A stretch of DNA of 64,000 nt from Nisaea sediminum (GTDB taxonomy: Bacteria; Pseudomonadota; Alphaproteobacteria; Thalassobaculales; Thalassobaculaceae). The notes under the pieces were generated by a model that saw only the letters and a program-made list of their open reading frames with translations, was not told where the DNA came from and did no database searches. The stretch lies in NCBI RefSeq assembly GCF_014904705.1, contig NZ_JACZCQ010000006.1:186001-250000 (forward strand), given 5' to 3'. Shown piece by piece: positions 1-8,452 of the stretch; the stretch's first letter is position 1, and each line of letters begins with the position of its first letter. The position numbers and the translations under genes are program-made.

Positions 1-1217
1 CCGGATACACGCCGGAGAAAAGGGATCTCGGCCCGGTCAAAGTGGAAACCCGGCTCGAAGGAACCACCGAGAACCTCGCCATCAACGGCCTGAAGCTCGG
101 CGCCGGCCCGCTGTCCCTCACCGGCAACGCGACCCTGGCGCTGAAGGAACCTCGCCCGAAACTGACGCTTGCTGCCGAAACCGGTGCCGTCGCCATCGAT
201 CCCTGGCTGCCGAAGGGGGCCGCGCGTCCGAGCGGCGGCGTCGCTCCGGCCGTCCCGGTGAAGAGCGGCGCCCGCGCCTGGTCCCGCGAGACGATCGACA
301 CCTCCGGCCTGCTGGCCGCGGATGCGGATGTCTCGCTGAAGGCGAAGCAGGTCCAGTACGGCGCCTATCTATTCGACAATCTCGATCTCGCCGCGACGCT
401 GGAGAATGGTGCCCTCACCGTCTCGCGCCTGACCTCCGGCCTCTTTGGCGGCACCGTGGACGGAACCGCGAACCTCCGCCATGCAGCCACGCCGTCGGCG
501 GAGATGACGCTCAAGATCAAGAACGCGGACGTCCGGCAAGCGGCGATGTCGGCCGCCGACGTCGCGCAGGTCACCGGTACGCTCGACTATGAGACGGCGC
601 TGCAGACCAGCGGCCGCAGCGAGTTCGCGCTCGTCTCGGGCCTGCAGGGCTCCGGCAACATGGCGGTCCGCAACGGTACCGTAGAAGGCTTCGACCTGCC
701 CGCCGTCAGCGAACAACTGAAGCAGCTCGACCGCTCCGTCGATTTCCTCGTCCTGGCGCAAAAAGCCATGAGCGGCGGCACAACACCGTTCGAGAGCCTG
801 ACCGCCAGCTACAGGATCACCGACGGCGTGCTGCGTTCCGAGGATATCGCCCTGAAATCCAGGGCCGCCGAGGGCCGCGGCACGGCAGTCGTCAACCTCC
901 CGCCACAGGAAATGGACGTGAACACCCAGTTCTGGCTGAGCGAACACCCGAACTCGCCGCCGATCGGCCTGCGCGTGGTCGGGCCGCTCAACAATCCACG
1001 CCAGATACTCGACGCCAACAAGCTGCAGGCCTTCGTGCTGCAGCGGGTGATCGAGCGCGGGATCCTACGTCAGTTTAACAAGGGTGGAAGCGGCACCCAG
1101 CAGCAGGGATCGGGAACCGCAACCGAACAGCCCTCGGCGGCACCCTCCCAGCCGGTGGAGAAGCTGACCCCCGAGAAAGCCTTGCAGGGCGTGCTGAAGG
1201 GCCTACTCGGGAATTGA
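1..1217 (+). CDS. AsmA family protein, C-terminal part (5' end outside window)
   Basis: The frame is open from base 3 to the stop at 1215-1217, so the gene starts upstream of the window and only about 405 residues are seen. The visible part is a repetitive beta-rich sequence, followed by the usual AsmA C-terminal pattern: a segment ending in a proline-rich motif (SPPIGLRVVGPLNNP), then a helix that runs into a low-complexity tail rich in Gly, Gln and Ser. AsmA-like proteins are inner-membrane-anchored periplasmic proteins linked to outer-membrane assembly or lipid transport. The 3' end overlaps the convergent ribbon-helix-helix gene by 15 bases. The GTG at 42 is an internal codon, not a start. 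Confidence 0.82.
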   Translation, partial: GYTPEKRDLGPVKVETRLEGTTENLAINGLKLGAGPLSLTGNATLALKEPRPKLTLAAETGAVAIDPWLPKGAARPSGGVAPAVPVKSGARAWSRETIDTSGLLAADADVSLKAKQVQYGAYLFDNLDLAATLENGALTVSRLTSGLFGGTVDGTANLRHAATPSAEMTLKIKNADVRQAAMSAADVAQVTGTLDYETALQTSGRSEFALVSGLQGSGNMAVRNGTVEGFDLPAVSEQLKQLDRSVDFLVLAQKAMSGGTTPFESLTASYRITDGVLRSEDIALKSRAAEGRGTAVVNLPPQEMDVNTQFWLSEHPNSPPIGLRVVGPLNNPRQILDANKLQAFVLQRVIERGILRQFNKGGSGTQQQGSGTATEQPSAAPSQPVEKLTPEKALQGVLKGLLGN

Positions 1218-1448
1218 GCCGGGACCGCCGCGCTGCAGTTCGGTGAGCACGAAGACGCGGAGCGCACTCGAAAGGTTGCCGCTTCGGGTGGAATCGACCT
1301 CGGAGACGAGTGCGTTGATCGAGAGTTCCCGCCGCCGCGCGATCTCCTTCAATGCCTCCCAGAAGGCTTCCTCGAGCGAGATCGAGGTCTGGTGCCCGGA
1401 GACCGTGACCGTGCGTTTGCGAAGTCGGGTCGGGTCGCCGTCACTCAT
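1203..1448 (-). CDS. Ribbon-helix-helix domain protein
   Basis: An 81-residue protein. After a short basic N-terminus comes a strand-like segment (RTVTVSGHQTSISLEEAFW) and two helices (residues about 30-48 and 55-72). This is the layout of the small alphaproteobacterial ribbon-helix-helix family (RHH_4 type), which usually acts as a dimeric DNA-binding protein, though targets are mostly unknown. Its ATG overlaps the stop codon of the RNA methyltransferase gene (ATGA, 1445-1448), so the two are probably co-transcribed and translationally coupled. The function is inferred from fold only. Confidence 0.75.
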   Translation of the reverse strand: MSDGDPTRLRKRTVTVSGHQTSISLEEAFWEALKEIARRRELSINALVSEVDSTRSGNLSSALRVFVLTELQRGGPGSIPE

Positions 1449-2815
1449 CGCCCCGTCCGCTCGAAGGTAGCGACGAGTTCGACATGCGGAGTCCAGAGGA
1501 ACTGATCGATCGGCGTGACCCCGGTAACGTTATAGCCGCCATCGGCCAGCGCCCGCGCATCGCGGGCGAAGGTCGCGGGATTGCAGGAGACATAGACCAC
1601 GCGCGGCACTGCGGATGCGGCAAGGGCCACGCACTGTTCGCGTGCGCCGGCGCGCGGCGGATCGAGAACCACGGCCTCGAAGCGTTCCAGCTCCTTGCCC
1701 GCGAACGGGCGCTGCGTCAGGTCCCGGCGTTCGGTCCGGAGGCGCGTGCCGAGCCCCGCCGCGTCGGCCCCGGAACGGATCGCCGCCAGCAGACTGTCGT
1801 CGCCTTCAACCGCGACGCGCTCTGCCGCGTCCTCGAGCGACAGGCATAGCGTGCCGCAGCCGGCATAGAGGTCCAGCACCGTGCGGGCCTCCCCGACACC
1901 CTCGCGGACGCAATTCTGGATTGCCGCCTCGCCGTCCCGCGTCGCCTGCAGAAAAGCGCCGGGCGGAGGCGTTACGGGCGTGCCCCCGAAGCGGATTTCC
2001 GGCCGCCGGCGTTCCGCCAGCGGCACCGCGTCGGTCAGGGTTTCGTCGCCGGCAAGATAGGAAATCCGGGCGAGGTCGCGGGTTTCGGCGAAGGCGGCCA
2101 GGCTCTCGCGGAAACCGAGGCCCGGATGGGCCGGCAGCCGGAGCAGCAGGTCGAGCCCGTTATCGAGCGCATTGACGACGCAATCGACGCCCTCGCCCGG
2201 TTTCAGGACCGGCTCGAACAGGGAGCGGAGAGGCTGCAGGAGCGCGAAGATCTCCGGCAGCAGGACCGGACATTCGGAAAGCTCGACGATCCTGTTGCTG
2301 GCCCGCTCGTGGAAGCCGGCGATCAGTTTCGCCCCGATCCGACGCAGCACGAAATCCGCGCGCCGCCGGGTTCTCGGTGCGGCCGGATGCAGCTCCGCCA
2401 CCGGAACATCTCCGAGCCCGACCCGGCGCAGATGCTGGACCACCTGATCCCGCTTCCAGCCGCGATAGGCCGCGTCCGAGAGATGCTGCACGGCGCATCC
2501 GCCGCAGGCCATGAAATGGGCGCAGGCGGGATCGATCCGCTCCGGTGACGGCTGGACCAGTTCGATCAGTTCGCAAGCGACGCCCTCGCCCCGGTCAGCG
2601 ACCGGCCGCACCCGGACCCGTTCTCCCGGCAGCGCGAAGGGCACGAACACGGGCCGCGTCTCCTCGGCATATCCGACCTTGATCTCGGCCTCGGCAAGCC
2701 CGTCGCCGCGTCCGCCGAGACGCTCGATCTCGAGCTCCAGAACCGTGCTGTTTGCGGCGAAACGTCGCCGCTGCCCGTCGCGTCCCCGCTTGCTTCTCTG
2801 CCGTCCGCGGCCCAT
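1445..2815 (-). CDS. Class I SAM-dependent RNA (uracil-5-)methyltransferase, RlmD/TrmA family
   Basis: A 456-residue protein if started at the ATG at 2815. The frame is open upstream to 3163, but that part reads as low-complexity antisense of the next gene. The N-terminus is basic (GRGRQRSKRGRDGQRRR) and is followed by a TRAM-like region. An iron-sulfur cysteine cluster (CAHFMACGGC, with a fourth Cys in ELSECP) is visible. The SAM-binding motif is DLYAGCGTL, and the nucleophile/catalytic segment is VSCNPATFARD. These are the hallmarks of the RlmC/RlmD/TrmA group, which methylates C5 of uridine in 23S rRNA or tRNA. Which uridine is modified cannot be read from the sequence; RlmD (U1939) is the usual default in this class. 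Confidence 0.88.
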   Translation of the reverse strand: MGRGRQRSKRGRDGQRRRFAANSTVLELEIERLGGRGDGLAEAEIKVGYAEETRPVFVPFALPGERVRVRPVADRGEGVACELIELVQPSPERIDPACAHFMACGGCAVQHLSDAAYRGWKRDQVVQHLRRVGLGDVPVAELHPAAPRTRRRADFVLRRIGAKLIAGFHERASNRIVELSECPVLLPEIFALLQPLRSLFEPVLKPGEGVDCVVNALDNGLDLLLRLPAHPGLGFRESLAAFAETRDLARISYLAGDETLTDAVPLAERRRPEIRFGGTPVTPPPGAFLQATRDGEAAIQNCVREGVGEARTVLDLYAGCGTLCLSLEDAAERVAVEGDDSLLAAIRSGADAAGLGTRLRTERRDLTQRPFAGKELERFEAVVLDPPRAGAREQCVALAASAVPRVVYVSCNPATFARDARALADGGYNVTGVTPIDQFLWTPHVELVATFERTGR

Positions 2816-2885
2816 AAAGCACCCATCCTTTTCACGCGTGCGCTGCCCGGTCCCTTGTCGGCGGGCGCGCCGCAATGGTGATGAC

Positions 2886-3293
2886 ATGGCACGAGCCGAT
2901 CTGACAACTGCCGAACTGAGGAGCGCGCCCGCCCCGGCCCACCGCCGGCGGCGCTTCCTTGCGGCATGGATCGGGCTTTTCGCTTTCGTCCTGCAGTTCG
3001 GCTTTTCGTTCGGCACCGCGGCCAGCCTCGGAAAACCGCTTCCGGGAAGCCTCGCCGCCGACCTTGCGGCGCTTTGCCTCGACGCCACGGACGGCACCGG
3101 CGGCGGAACGGAGACGGCCTCGCATCCCTGCGACCATTGCCGGCTCTGCGGCGGCTCTTTCACCTACCTGCCCGAGGCCGAGCAGTCTCCGGAACCGCTT
3201 CGCGTTCTTCGGAGCTTCTCCGCCGAGCTGCCGCGATCGGCACCCGCCCGGCGGACCGTATCGTCCGAATTCCCGCGCGCACCACCCCTCTGA
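2886..3293 (+). CDS. DUF2946-like small membrane/periplasmic protein
   Basis: A 135-residue protein from the ATG at 2886. A basic N-terminus precedes one hydrophobic segment (residues about 26-47, FLAAWIGLFAFVLQFGF), then a region with a clustered metal-type motif HPCDHCRLC. This matches the DUF2946 pattern: an N-terminal membrane anchor or signal with a short Cys/His motif. Such genes are commonly found beside copper chaperones and TonB receptors. The PCu(A)C gene follows 67 bases downstream on the same strand, so a role in copper handling is likely but inferred. Confidence 0.6.
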   Translation: MARADLTTAELRSAPAPAHRRRRFLAAWIGLFAFVLQFGFSFGTAASLGKPLPGSLAADLAALCLDATDGTGGGTETASHPCDHCRLCGGSFTYLPEAEQSPEPLRVLRSFSAELPRSAPARRTVSSEFPRAPPL

Positions 3294-3360
3294 CGCTCCA
3301 GTTCACACAAGCCCGATACCCGCGCGGCCCCGCCGCGCCGCAGAATTGAAAGCCAGAGCA

Positions 3361-3891
3361 ATGAATCTTTCCGTGAATAACATCGCGCGCTTCGCCGCGC
3401 TCGTCCTTCTCACCCTGCCGCTGTTCGGCGGCCTCTCGCCCGTCTGCGCCCATGAGTTCAAGGCCGGCGACATCATGATCGACCATCCCTGGGCACGCGC
3501 GACCCCGGGCCGGGCGAAGAACGGCGCCGCCTTCATGAAGCTGATGAACATGGGCGGCACGCCGGACCGGCTGATGGACGCCAAAGGCGACGTCGCCGAC
3601 CGCGTCGAGCTGCACACGCACATCCATGAGAACGGCGTCATGAAGATGCGCCCGAGCGGCCCGATCGAGGTGCCGGCGAACGGCCATGTCATGCTCGAGC
3701 CGGGCAGCTATCACGTCATGATGATCGGCCTCAAGGCGCCGCTGGTCGAGGGCGAGAGTTTTCCGGTGACGCTGGTATTCGAGAAAGCCGGCGAGGTCAC
3801 GGTCGAGATCACGGTCGAGTCCGTCGGCGCCGGCGCGGGCACCGGCATGAAGATGAACCATGGCGCCGGCCATGGCATGAAGAAGAACTAG
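3361..3891 (+). CDS. Copper chaperone PCu(A)C family protein
   Basis: A 176-residue periplasmic protein. Residues 1-30 form a signal peptide with cleavage expected after VCAHE-like residues. The mature part begins with the family motif IDHPWARATPG. It contains the conserved copper-ligand pattern H..M, seen as ELHTHIHENGVMKMR, followed by the later LEPGSYHVMMIGL. The C-terminus is Met/His-rich (MKMNHGAGHGMKK), typical of the flexible metal-binding tail. PCu(A)C delivers Cu(I) to cytochrome c oxidase Cu-A or Cu-B centres. It probably forms an operon with the DUF2946-like gene upstream. Confidence 0.9.
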   Translation: MNLSVNNIARFAALVLLTLPLFGGLSPVCAHEFKAGDIMIDHPWARATPGRAKNGAAFMKLMNMGGTPDRLMDAKGDVADRVELHTHIHENGVMKMRPSGPIEVPANGHVMLEPGSYHVMMIGLKAPLVEGESFPVTLVFEKAGEVTVEITVESVGAGAGTGMKMNHGAGHGMKKN

Positions 3892-3916
3892 GCAGATCGA
3901 GAGGGGGCGGGTGCCG

Positions 3917-4327
3917 TCAGGCGGGATCTTCCAGCTTGACCGTGCCCGGCCGGGTCACGATCCAGGCCGCGACCAGCGTCAGCAACGCGCTGGTCGCCGC
4001 CGCCATTCGCCAGTCCTCGAGCACGACACCCCACAGAAGACCGAGCGTGACCGCGATCATGGTCACCGCGGCGATCTTGGCGCGCGGCGGAATCACGCCG
4101 TATTCGTGCCATTCGCGCAGGCCCTGCCCGAAACGGGGATGGTTGTAGAGCCAGAGATGGAAGCGCTCCGAAGAGCGGGAAAAGGCCCAGAGCGCGATCA
4201 GCAGAAAGAGAGTTCCCGGCAGGCCCGGAAGGATGATTCCGGCAATGCCGACCGCCGTGCAGACCACGCCGACGGCGAGCAGCACGTAGCGGAACGGTCC
4301 GCAGATGGTTTTAGGCTCTCGGCTCAC
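3917..4327 (-). CDS. YbaN family (DUF454) inner-membrane protein
   Basis: I place the start at the GTG at 4327, because GGAGAG lies a few bases upstream of it. A TTG at 4363 would add 12 residues. The 136-residue product has a family-typical first hydrophobic hairpin with the motif GIILPGLPGTLFLLIALW. A loop with RSSERFHLWLYNHPRFG, highly characteristic of DUF454, follows, and then two further membrane segments. The function of the family is unknown. It is convergent with the PCu(A)C gene and is probably the last host gene before the phage-like cluster. Confidence 0.85.
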   Translation of the reverse strand: MSREPKTICGPFRYVLLAVGVVCTAVGIAGIILPGLPGTLFLLIALWAFSRSSERFHLWLYNHPRFGQGLREWHEYGVIPPRAKIAAVTMIAVTLGLLWGVVLEDWRMAAATSALLTLVAAWIVTRPGTVKLEDPA

Positions 4328-4396
4328 ACGACTCTCCAGATTGCCGAACCATCGTGCCGGCAAGCCGTTAAGATATAGTAAGAGCCAAGGCTCCGG

Positions 4397-5101
4397 CTAG
4401 AGGCGGCGGGCGAACCAGATCACACGGCCGACGATGTTCACCTCTTCCAGGGTCCGCTCGTAATTCTGATAGCGCGGGCTCTCGGAGCGGATCAGCAAAC
4501 GCGGAGGCTCGCTGTTGGGAATAAGCTCGAGCTGCTTGGCGACCAGTCCGATCCCGTCATGCAGCACGAAAATCCCTGGCGGCGAGGGGGCGGTCCGGCT
4601 GAGATCGATCATCACCTTGTCGCCGGATTGCAGCACCGGCTCCATGGAATCGCCGTCGATCGAGATGATCCTGAGATCGCGCGGCGCGGCGCGCAGCTCG
4701 TAGCGCAGCCAGCCGGAATCAAAATACCAGTCGGTCCCGCCGGGCTCCTGTTCCAGGTGAGCGCCCCCGCCGGCCGAGGCCGATATCCGGACTTCCGGCA
4801 CGGCGATCACGCCCGCGCCGCCTCTCTGGTCGGCCAAGGGCGAAGGGGTGAACCGGTTCGGCCGCGACACCGCCGGAAGCGCGTCGCGATCGGCCCTCAG
4901 CACGGATTCGTCCACCCCGAGATGGCGGGCCAGCGCATAGCGCACGTCTTCCGGCAGTTTGCGCGGCGTGCCGCGATTGATGAACTGATGCAGATAGGCG
5001 TGGTTCTTGCCGCAGGCCAGCGAGGCTTTCTTGAGATCCGTCGGCGGGTCGCGGTGCGCCACCAGCTCGAGGATGCGCTTGCGCTGGGTATCGAGTTTCA
5101 T
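4397..5101 (-). CDS. S24-family LexA/CI-like repressor
   Basis: A 234-residue protein. The N-terminal part (residues about 1-65) is a helical DNA-binding region in which a tryptic run KKASLACGKNHAYLHQFI resembles an HTH. The C-terminal part (about 100-230) is an S24 peptidase domain. The self-cleavage site is likely Ala110-Gly111 (in ISASAGGG), the nucleophile Ser152 (GDSMEP) and the general-base Lys189 (VAKQLE). All catalytic residues are present, so RecA-stimulated autocleavage after DNA damage is plausible. It is transcribed away from the structural genes, as expected for the regulator of a phage-like cluster. Confidence 0.87.
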   Translation of the reverse strand: MKLDTQRKRILELVAHRDPPTDLKKASLACGKNHAYLHQFINRGTPRKLPEDVRYALARHLGVDESVLRADRDALPAVSRPNRFTPSPLADQRGGAGVIAVPEVRISASAGGGAHLEQEPGGTDWYFDSGWLRYELRAAPRDLRIISIDGDSMEPVLQSGDKVMIDLSRTAPSPPGIFVLHDGIGLVAKQLELIPNSEPPRLLIRSESPRYQNYERTLEEVNIVGRVIWFARRL

Positions 5102-5328
5102 GACAGGAGCCTAGGCTTACTCAATCGGAAGTTCAAGAGTTTTTTTCCTATTGCAGACGGAATGCATATGGCATACAACAACCTACGCGTCAGTGAAGTG
5201 GGTATTTTTAACCGGGAAAATCCGATCCCGTGACGCAAGAACGTATTTGGCGCGGAACCAATCCACTCTGCAATTTTTTTGACGCCTGCACTGGATGCGC
5301 GCGCACGGGATCCTATTGGAGGGAGTCT
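5102..5328. promoter_or_regulatory. Divergent control region between repressor and DUF6362 gene
   Basis: A 227-base AT-richer gap between divergent genes. It must hold the promoters of both, and likely the repressor operators. I see A/T tracts (a run of seven T near 5140, and TTTTTAACC near 5210) but cannot assign -35/-10 boxes or operators with confidence. Confidence 0.4.
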
Positions 5329-5745
5329 ATGACTGTCACACAGAACGTGCCCGATCCAAAATGGATCAAGGAGTGCCTGAAAGAAGCGGCGGACACGCTG
5401 CGCCGACTGCCCCGGGCCTATGCGAAGCCGCGTCTGACGGGTTGGCCGGACGTCGTCCGGAACAGCTTGGCGCATGGATCCGCGCCCGGCCGCACAAGAC
5501 CCGCCGCCCCCAGTCCGGCGGCGATCGACCGGCTCGACGAGAGTCTCCACTGGATGTTTGCCTGCAGTCCCGAGCAGCGCAAGATCGTCTGGGCGCGCGC
5601 CTGCGGCATACCATGGCGAAAACTGGAGGATATCGACGGGCGCAGCCACGTCACCCTGCGCCGGATCGAGGACCAGGGCCTCACGGCCATCCGTGAACGA
5701 CTTCGAAGCGCGCCGGCCAAACCGGGATTTTTCACGCCTGAATGA
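5329..5745 (+). CDS. DUF6362 family phage protein
   Basis: A 138-residue protein. The start at 5329 is chosen because a strong Shine-Dalgarno (GGAGGGAG, 5318-5325) sits directly upstream. An in-frame upstream ATG-like extension to 5230 lacks such a site. The sequence shows the family pattern EAADTLRRLP, then WPDVVRN, then PSPAAIDRLDESLHWM. It ends with a putative helix-turn-helix (WARACGIPWRKLEDIDGRS then TLRRIEDQGL). DUF6362 proteins occur in the early or regulatory segment just before the terminase genes of alphaproteobacterial prophages. A DNA-binding role is inferred from the HTH-like end. Confidence 0.72.
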   Translation: MTVTQNVPDPKWIKECLKEAADTLRRLPRAYAKPRLTGWPDVVRNSLAHGSAPGRTRPAAPSPAAIDRLDESLHWMFACSPEQRKIVWARACGIPWRKLEDIDGRSHVTLRRIEDQGLTAIRERLRSAPAKPGFFTPE

Positions 5746-5764
5746 TCGGTTTTTTCCGATCATT
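5741..5764 (+). repeat. Perfect hairpin at the end of the DUF6362 gene
   Basis: AATGATCGG (5741-5749) and CCGATCATT (5756-5764) are perfect inverted repeats around a six-T loop. The gene's stop codon lies inside the left arm. No T-tract follows, so it is a poor Rho-independent terminator and could instead be a binding site. Confidence 0.6.
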
Positions 5765-5853
5765 TGTATAATCAACCATATGAAATTGCGGAATATTTCC
5801 AGATAGAGCACGAGACTGCATACTAAATTACGAAAATCTATCGGAAAAAACCG
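5747..5853. repeat. 14-bp motif present twice in inverted orientation
   Basis: CGGTTTTTTCCGAT at 5747-5760 and its exact reverse complement at 5840-5853. Each copy also has near-palindromic ends (ATCGG and CCG). The pair lies between the DUF6362 gene and the terminase operon, so a paired operator for a phage regulator is possible. Confidence 0.5.
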
Positions 5854-5897
5854 CTTTACAAACTTTATAAAATCGGCTAAATACTATCCTACAGTCG

Positions 5898-5933
5898 GCG
5901 CTCTGCGGGACCACTCCCGGGAGCGCTTTTTTT
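5898..5933 (+). terminator. Rho-independent terminator before the terminase genes
   Basis: The stem GCGCTC (5898-5903) pairs with GAGCGC (5921-5926), with an inner GGGA/TCCC pairing around CCAC, and is followed by seven T (5927-5933). It would stop transcription from the DUF6362 gene 13 bases before the small terminase start. Late expression would therefore need antitermination or a promoter inside or past the hairpin. Confidence 0.8.
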
Positions 5934-5946
5934 ATGGGTGAAAAAC

Positions 5947-6405
5947 ATGGCCGAATCCGCGCTCCGATCCCGCAAGAAGCGGCTCTTCCTGAAGGCCCTT
6001 TCGGAAACCGGCAATGTCAGCGAAGCGGCCCGCAAGGCACGTATCGCCCGCAGTCACGCCTACCAGATCCGCAGGCAGGATTCCGAATTCGCCGAGGCCT
6101 GGGACGACGCCCTCGATACCGCTGTCGACCTGCTCGAGGCGGAAGCCCGCAACCGGGCGGTCGACGGCATCGAGCAGCCCCGTTTCCATCAGGGAAAGAT
6201 CTGCGGAACGGTCCGCAAATATTCGGACTCGCTCCTGATGTTCCTGCTCCGGGCGCACAGACCCGAAACCTTCAGGGAGGGACGCGATGCCGGAACCGAC
6301 GATCTCGAACGCAAGCTCGAAGGCGCAAAGCAGCAGCTCGCGGCCCGGCTCGAGGCCGTCGCTCGGCAGTCTGACGGCTCTGGAACGGACCCGGATCCTG
6401 AATGA
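5947..6405 (+). CDS. Phage terminase small subunit
   Basis: About 152 residues from the ATG at 5947; a GTG at 5938 would add three. The N-terminal half has the helix-turn-helix of small terminases (FLKALSETGNVSEAARKARI then SHAYQIRRQD). A central RAVDGIEQPRFHQGKICG follows, then an acidic and helical C-terminus suited to oligomerisation. The family recognises the packaging site on phage DNA and hands it to the large subunit. The 3' end overlaps the large subunit gene by 119 bases in another frame. Confidence 0.85.
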   Translation: MAESALRSRKKRLFLKALSETGNVSEAARKARIARSHAYQIRRQDSEFAEAWDDALDTAVDLLEAEARNRAVDGIEQPRFHQGKICGTVRKYSDSLLMFLLRAHRPETFREGRDAGTDDLERKLEGAKQQLAARLEAVARQSDGSGTDPDPE

Positions 6406-7639
6406 GATCTCCGACGAGGAAGCCGCGATCCTGCTCTATGACTGGCTCTTTTGGGCACGGGAGAAGCAGCTCCCGCCCGCGCCGCCCTGGCGGGTCTGGC
6501 TGATCCTTGCCGGTCGCGGTTTCGGCAAGACGCGCACCGGTGCCGAATGGGTCCGCGCCGGCGCCGAGTCGGGCGCGCGCCGACGCATCGCCGTCATCGG
6601 CGCCACGGCCGGCGACGTCCGGGACGTGATGATCGAGGGCGAAAGCGGCCTGCTGGCGATCGCCCCGCCCTGGAGGCGGCCGCACTACGAACCGTCGAAG
6701 CGCAGACTCACATGGCCGTCCGGCTGCATCGCGACGCTGCTGTCCGCCGACGACCCTGATCAGGTTCGGGGACACCAGTTCGACGCCGCCTGGGCGGACG
6801 AGATCGCGGCCTGGCCGCGCCCCGAAGCCTGGGACAATCTGATGATGGCCCTCCGCCTCGGACAGGCGCCGCAATGTGTCGCGACCACGACGCCGCGCCC
6901 GAAGGCATGGCTGAAACGCATCATGGACGCTGCGGACACGGTTCTGACCCGAGGCCGCAGCACCGAGAACCGCTTCAACCTCGCGCCCGGCTTCCTGGCC
7001 GCGATGGAACAGGCCTATGGCGGCACAAGGCTCGGGCGCCAGGAGCTCGACGGAGAATTCCTCGCCGACATTCCAGGCGCGCTCTGGCAGCGCGACGGGA
7101 TCGAGCAGGCCCGGATCGCTCCGGCGGACGCGCCCGAGTTCGCCCGCATCGTTGTCGCCATCGACCCGGCCGCGAGCCACCATGCCGCCTCGAACGAGAC
7201 CGGGATCGTGGTCGCGGCCCGCGCCGGGGAGACCGGATACGTTCTGGAGGATCTGTCGGGACGCCGCGCGCCCGCCGACTGGGCGGCCGTCGCACTCGAC
7301 GCCTTTCGCCGCCACCGCGCCGACCGCATCGTGGCCGAGGTCAATCAGGGTGGAGACATGGTGGAGCAGATACTGCGCAGCATCGACCCGTCGGCCCCGC
7401 TGCGCCTCGTCAGGGCGAGCCGCGGCAAGCAGCTCCGGGCCGAGCCGGTCGCGGCGCTCTACGAACAGGGGCGCGTCAAACATCTCGGCCGCTTCGATGC
7501 GCTGGAAGACCAGATGTGCGGCTTTACCGGCGCACGGGAGAGCGGATCCTCGCCCGACCGGCTGGACGCGCTGGTCTGGGCGCTGAGCGACCTTCTTCTG
7601 AACCGGAACAGAACCCGCACGGAGCAGTTCCTGATCTGA
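6287..7639 (+). CDS. Phage terminase large subunit (GTA-like type)
   Basis: A 450-residue packaging motor. The Walker A motif is LAGRGFGKT (residues about 74-82) and a Walker B-like acidic motif lies at about 165-172 (FDAAWADE). The coupling segment VATTTPRPKAW follows. The RNase H-like nuclease domain begins near Asp293 (VVAIDPAAS), with later acidic residues in IVAEVNQGGD and SPDRLDALVW. The segment LAPGFL...GGTRLGRQELDGE closely follows the pattern of RcGTA-type large terminases. The ATG at 6287 is the only good start, since no start codon occurs in the poorly conserved first 45 residues after it. The length is normal for the family. Confidence 0.93.
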   Translation: MPEPTISNASSKAQSSSSRPGSRPSLGSLTALERTRILNEISDEEAAILLYDWLFWAREKQLPPAPPWRVWLILAGRGFGKTRTGAEWVRAGAESGARRRIAVIGATAGDVRDVMIEGESGLLAIAPPWRRPHYEPSKRRLTWPSGCIATLLSADDPDQVRGHQFDAAWADEIAAWPRPEAWDNLMMALRLGQAPQCVATTTPRPKAWLKRIMDAADTVLTRGRSTENRFNLAPGFLAAMEQAYGGTRLGRQELDGEFLADIPGALWQRDGIEQARIAPADAPEFARIVVAIDPAASHHAASNETGIVVAARAGETGYVLEDLSGRRAPADWAAVALDAFRRHRADRIVAEVNQGGDMVEQILRSIDPSAPLRLVRASRGKQLRAEPVAALYEQGRVKHLGRFDALEDQMCGFTGARESGSSPDRLDALVWALSDLLLNRNRTRTEQFLI

Positions 7640-7702
7640 GCGACAGGAGCCGGCGGTGATCGTCCGGGAACAATGGCCGGGACCAATGGAAGGGGATGAG
7701 AG

Positions 7703-8416
7703 ATGAGTGTGATCGCATGCCTCGACGCACCCGTCGGGCCCGGGATTGGCCAGCCGCACGACATCGCTCTTGTCCAGGCTCTGCTCGGACAGATCTGCGA
7801 TCCGGCTGGCCATGCTTACTGGGCAGGCCCGGTCGACGGTCTCGCTACCGACGAACTGGCCGACGTCATCAGCCGGTTCCAGGAGGATTTCGACCTTCTG
7901 GAGGAGTCGCTCGGCGATATCCGCGCCATGATCGATCCGGCCTCGGTGACTTTCCAGTGCCTGCGCGAAGCCGCACCGCCGGCCCTCGCCGGGCTGCGCG
8001 CCGTGGCCGGTACCGCCACGCTTTATATCCCACCACGCGGCGGGATGCGGGTGCTCTGCGCGTTGACCGCGAAACTGCGCACGCTGGGCTTCGCCGGCGA
8101 TATGGCGCTCGGCCGCAACCTGGCCGTTCTGGCCGAGCGGGTGTTCGACCGTCACCGCTTCGTCGTCCGTTTTCCAGCGCCCCAGCGGGATCGCCCGGTG
8201 CCGGCGCATCCGGAGCGCGTACGGGTTCATCTGCACGGCCTCAAATGGATGAACACGGATGGCCGTCTCACCTCTTCGGAAGTCGCCGGAGAGTCCATTC
8301 CAGGGCCGATCCTGACCCTGATTTCGACGGAGGCCGGCCGTTTCGCCGAACTCGTGCCCGAACAGTTCGAGATCGCCGGCCGTCACGAGCTCTGGCTCCG
8401 CCATGACGGCCGATGA
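7703..8416 (+). CDS. Hypothetical phage protein, possible peptidoglycan-binding-like N-terminus
   Basis: A 237-residue protein starting at an ATG preceded by GGGGATGAG. The N-terminal 65 residues (VQALLGQICD, then YWAGPVDGLATDELADVISRF) resemble the heptad layout of PG_binding_1 domains: helix, the G-x-x-D/G-x-x-T turn, and a second helix. The rest shows no motif I recognise, and no lysozyme or amidase catalytic residues. It lies between terminase and portal, where siphophages often keep an accessory morphogenesis protein. Function unknown. Confidence 0.6.
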   Translation: MSVIACLDAPVGPGIGQPHDIALVQALLGQICDPAGHAYWAGPVDGLATDELADVISRFQEDFDLLEESLGDIRAMIDPASVTFQCLREAAPPALAGLRAVAGTATLYIPPRGGMRVLCALTAKLRTLGFAGDMALGRNLAVLAERVFDRHRFVVRFPAPQRDRPVPAHPERVRVHLHGLKWMNTDGRLTSSEVAGESIPGPILTLISTEAGRFAELVPEQFEIAGRHELWLRHDGR

Positions 8417-8452
8417 CGAAGACTGCCCCGATCCCGAAACGCGGAAGGTGAG

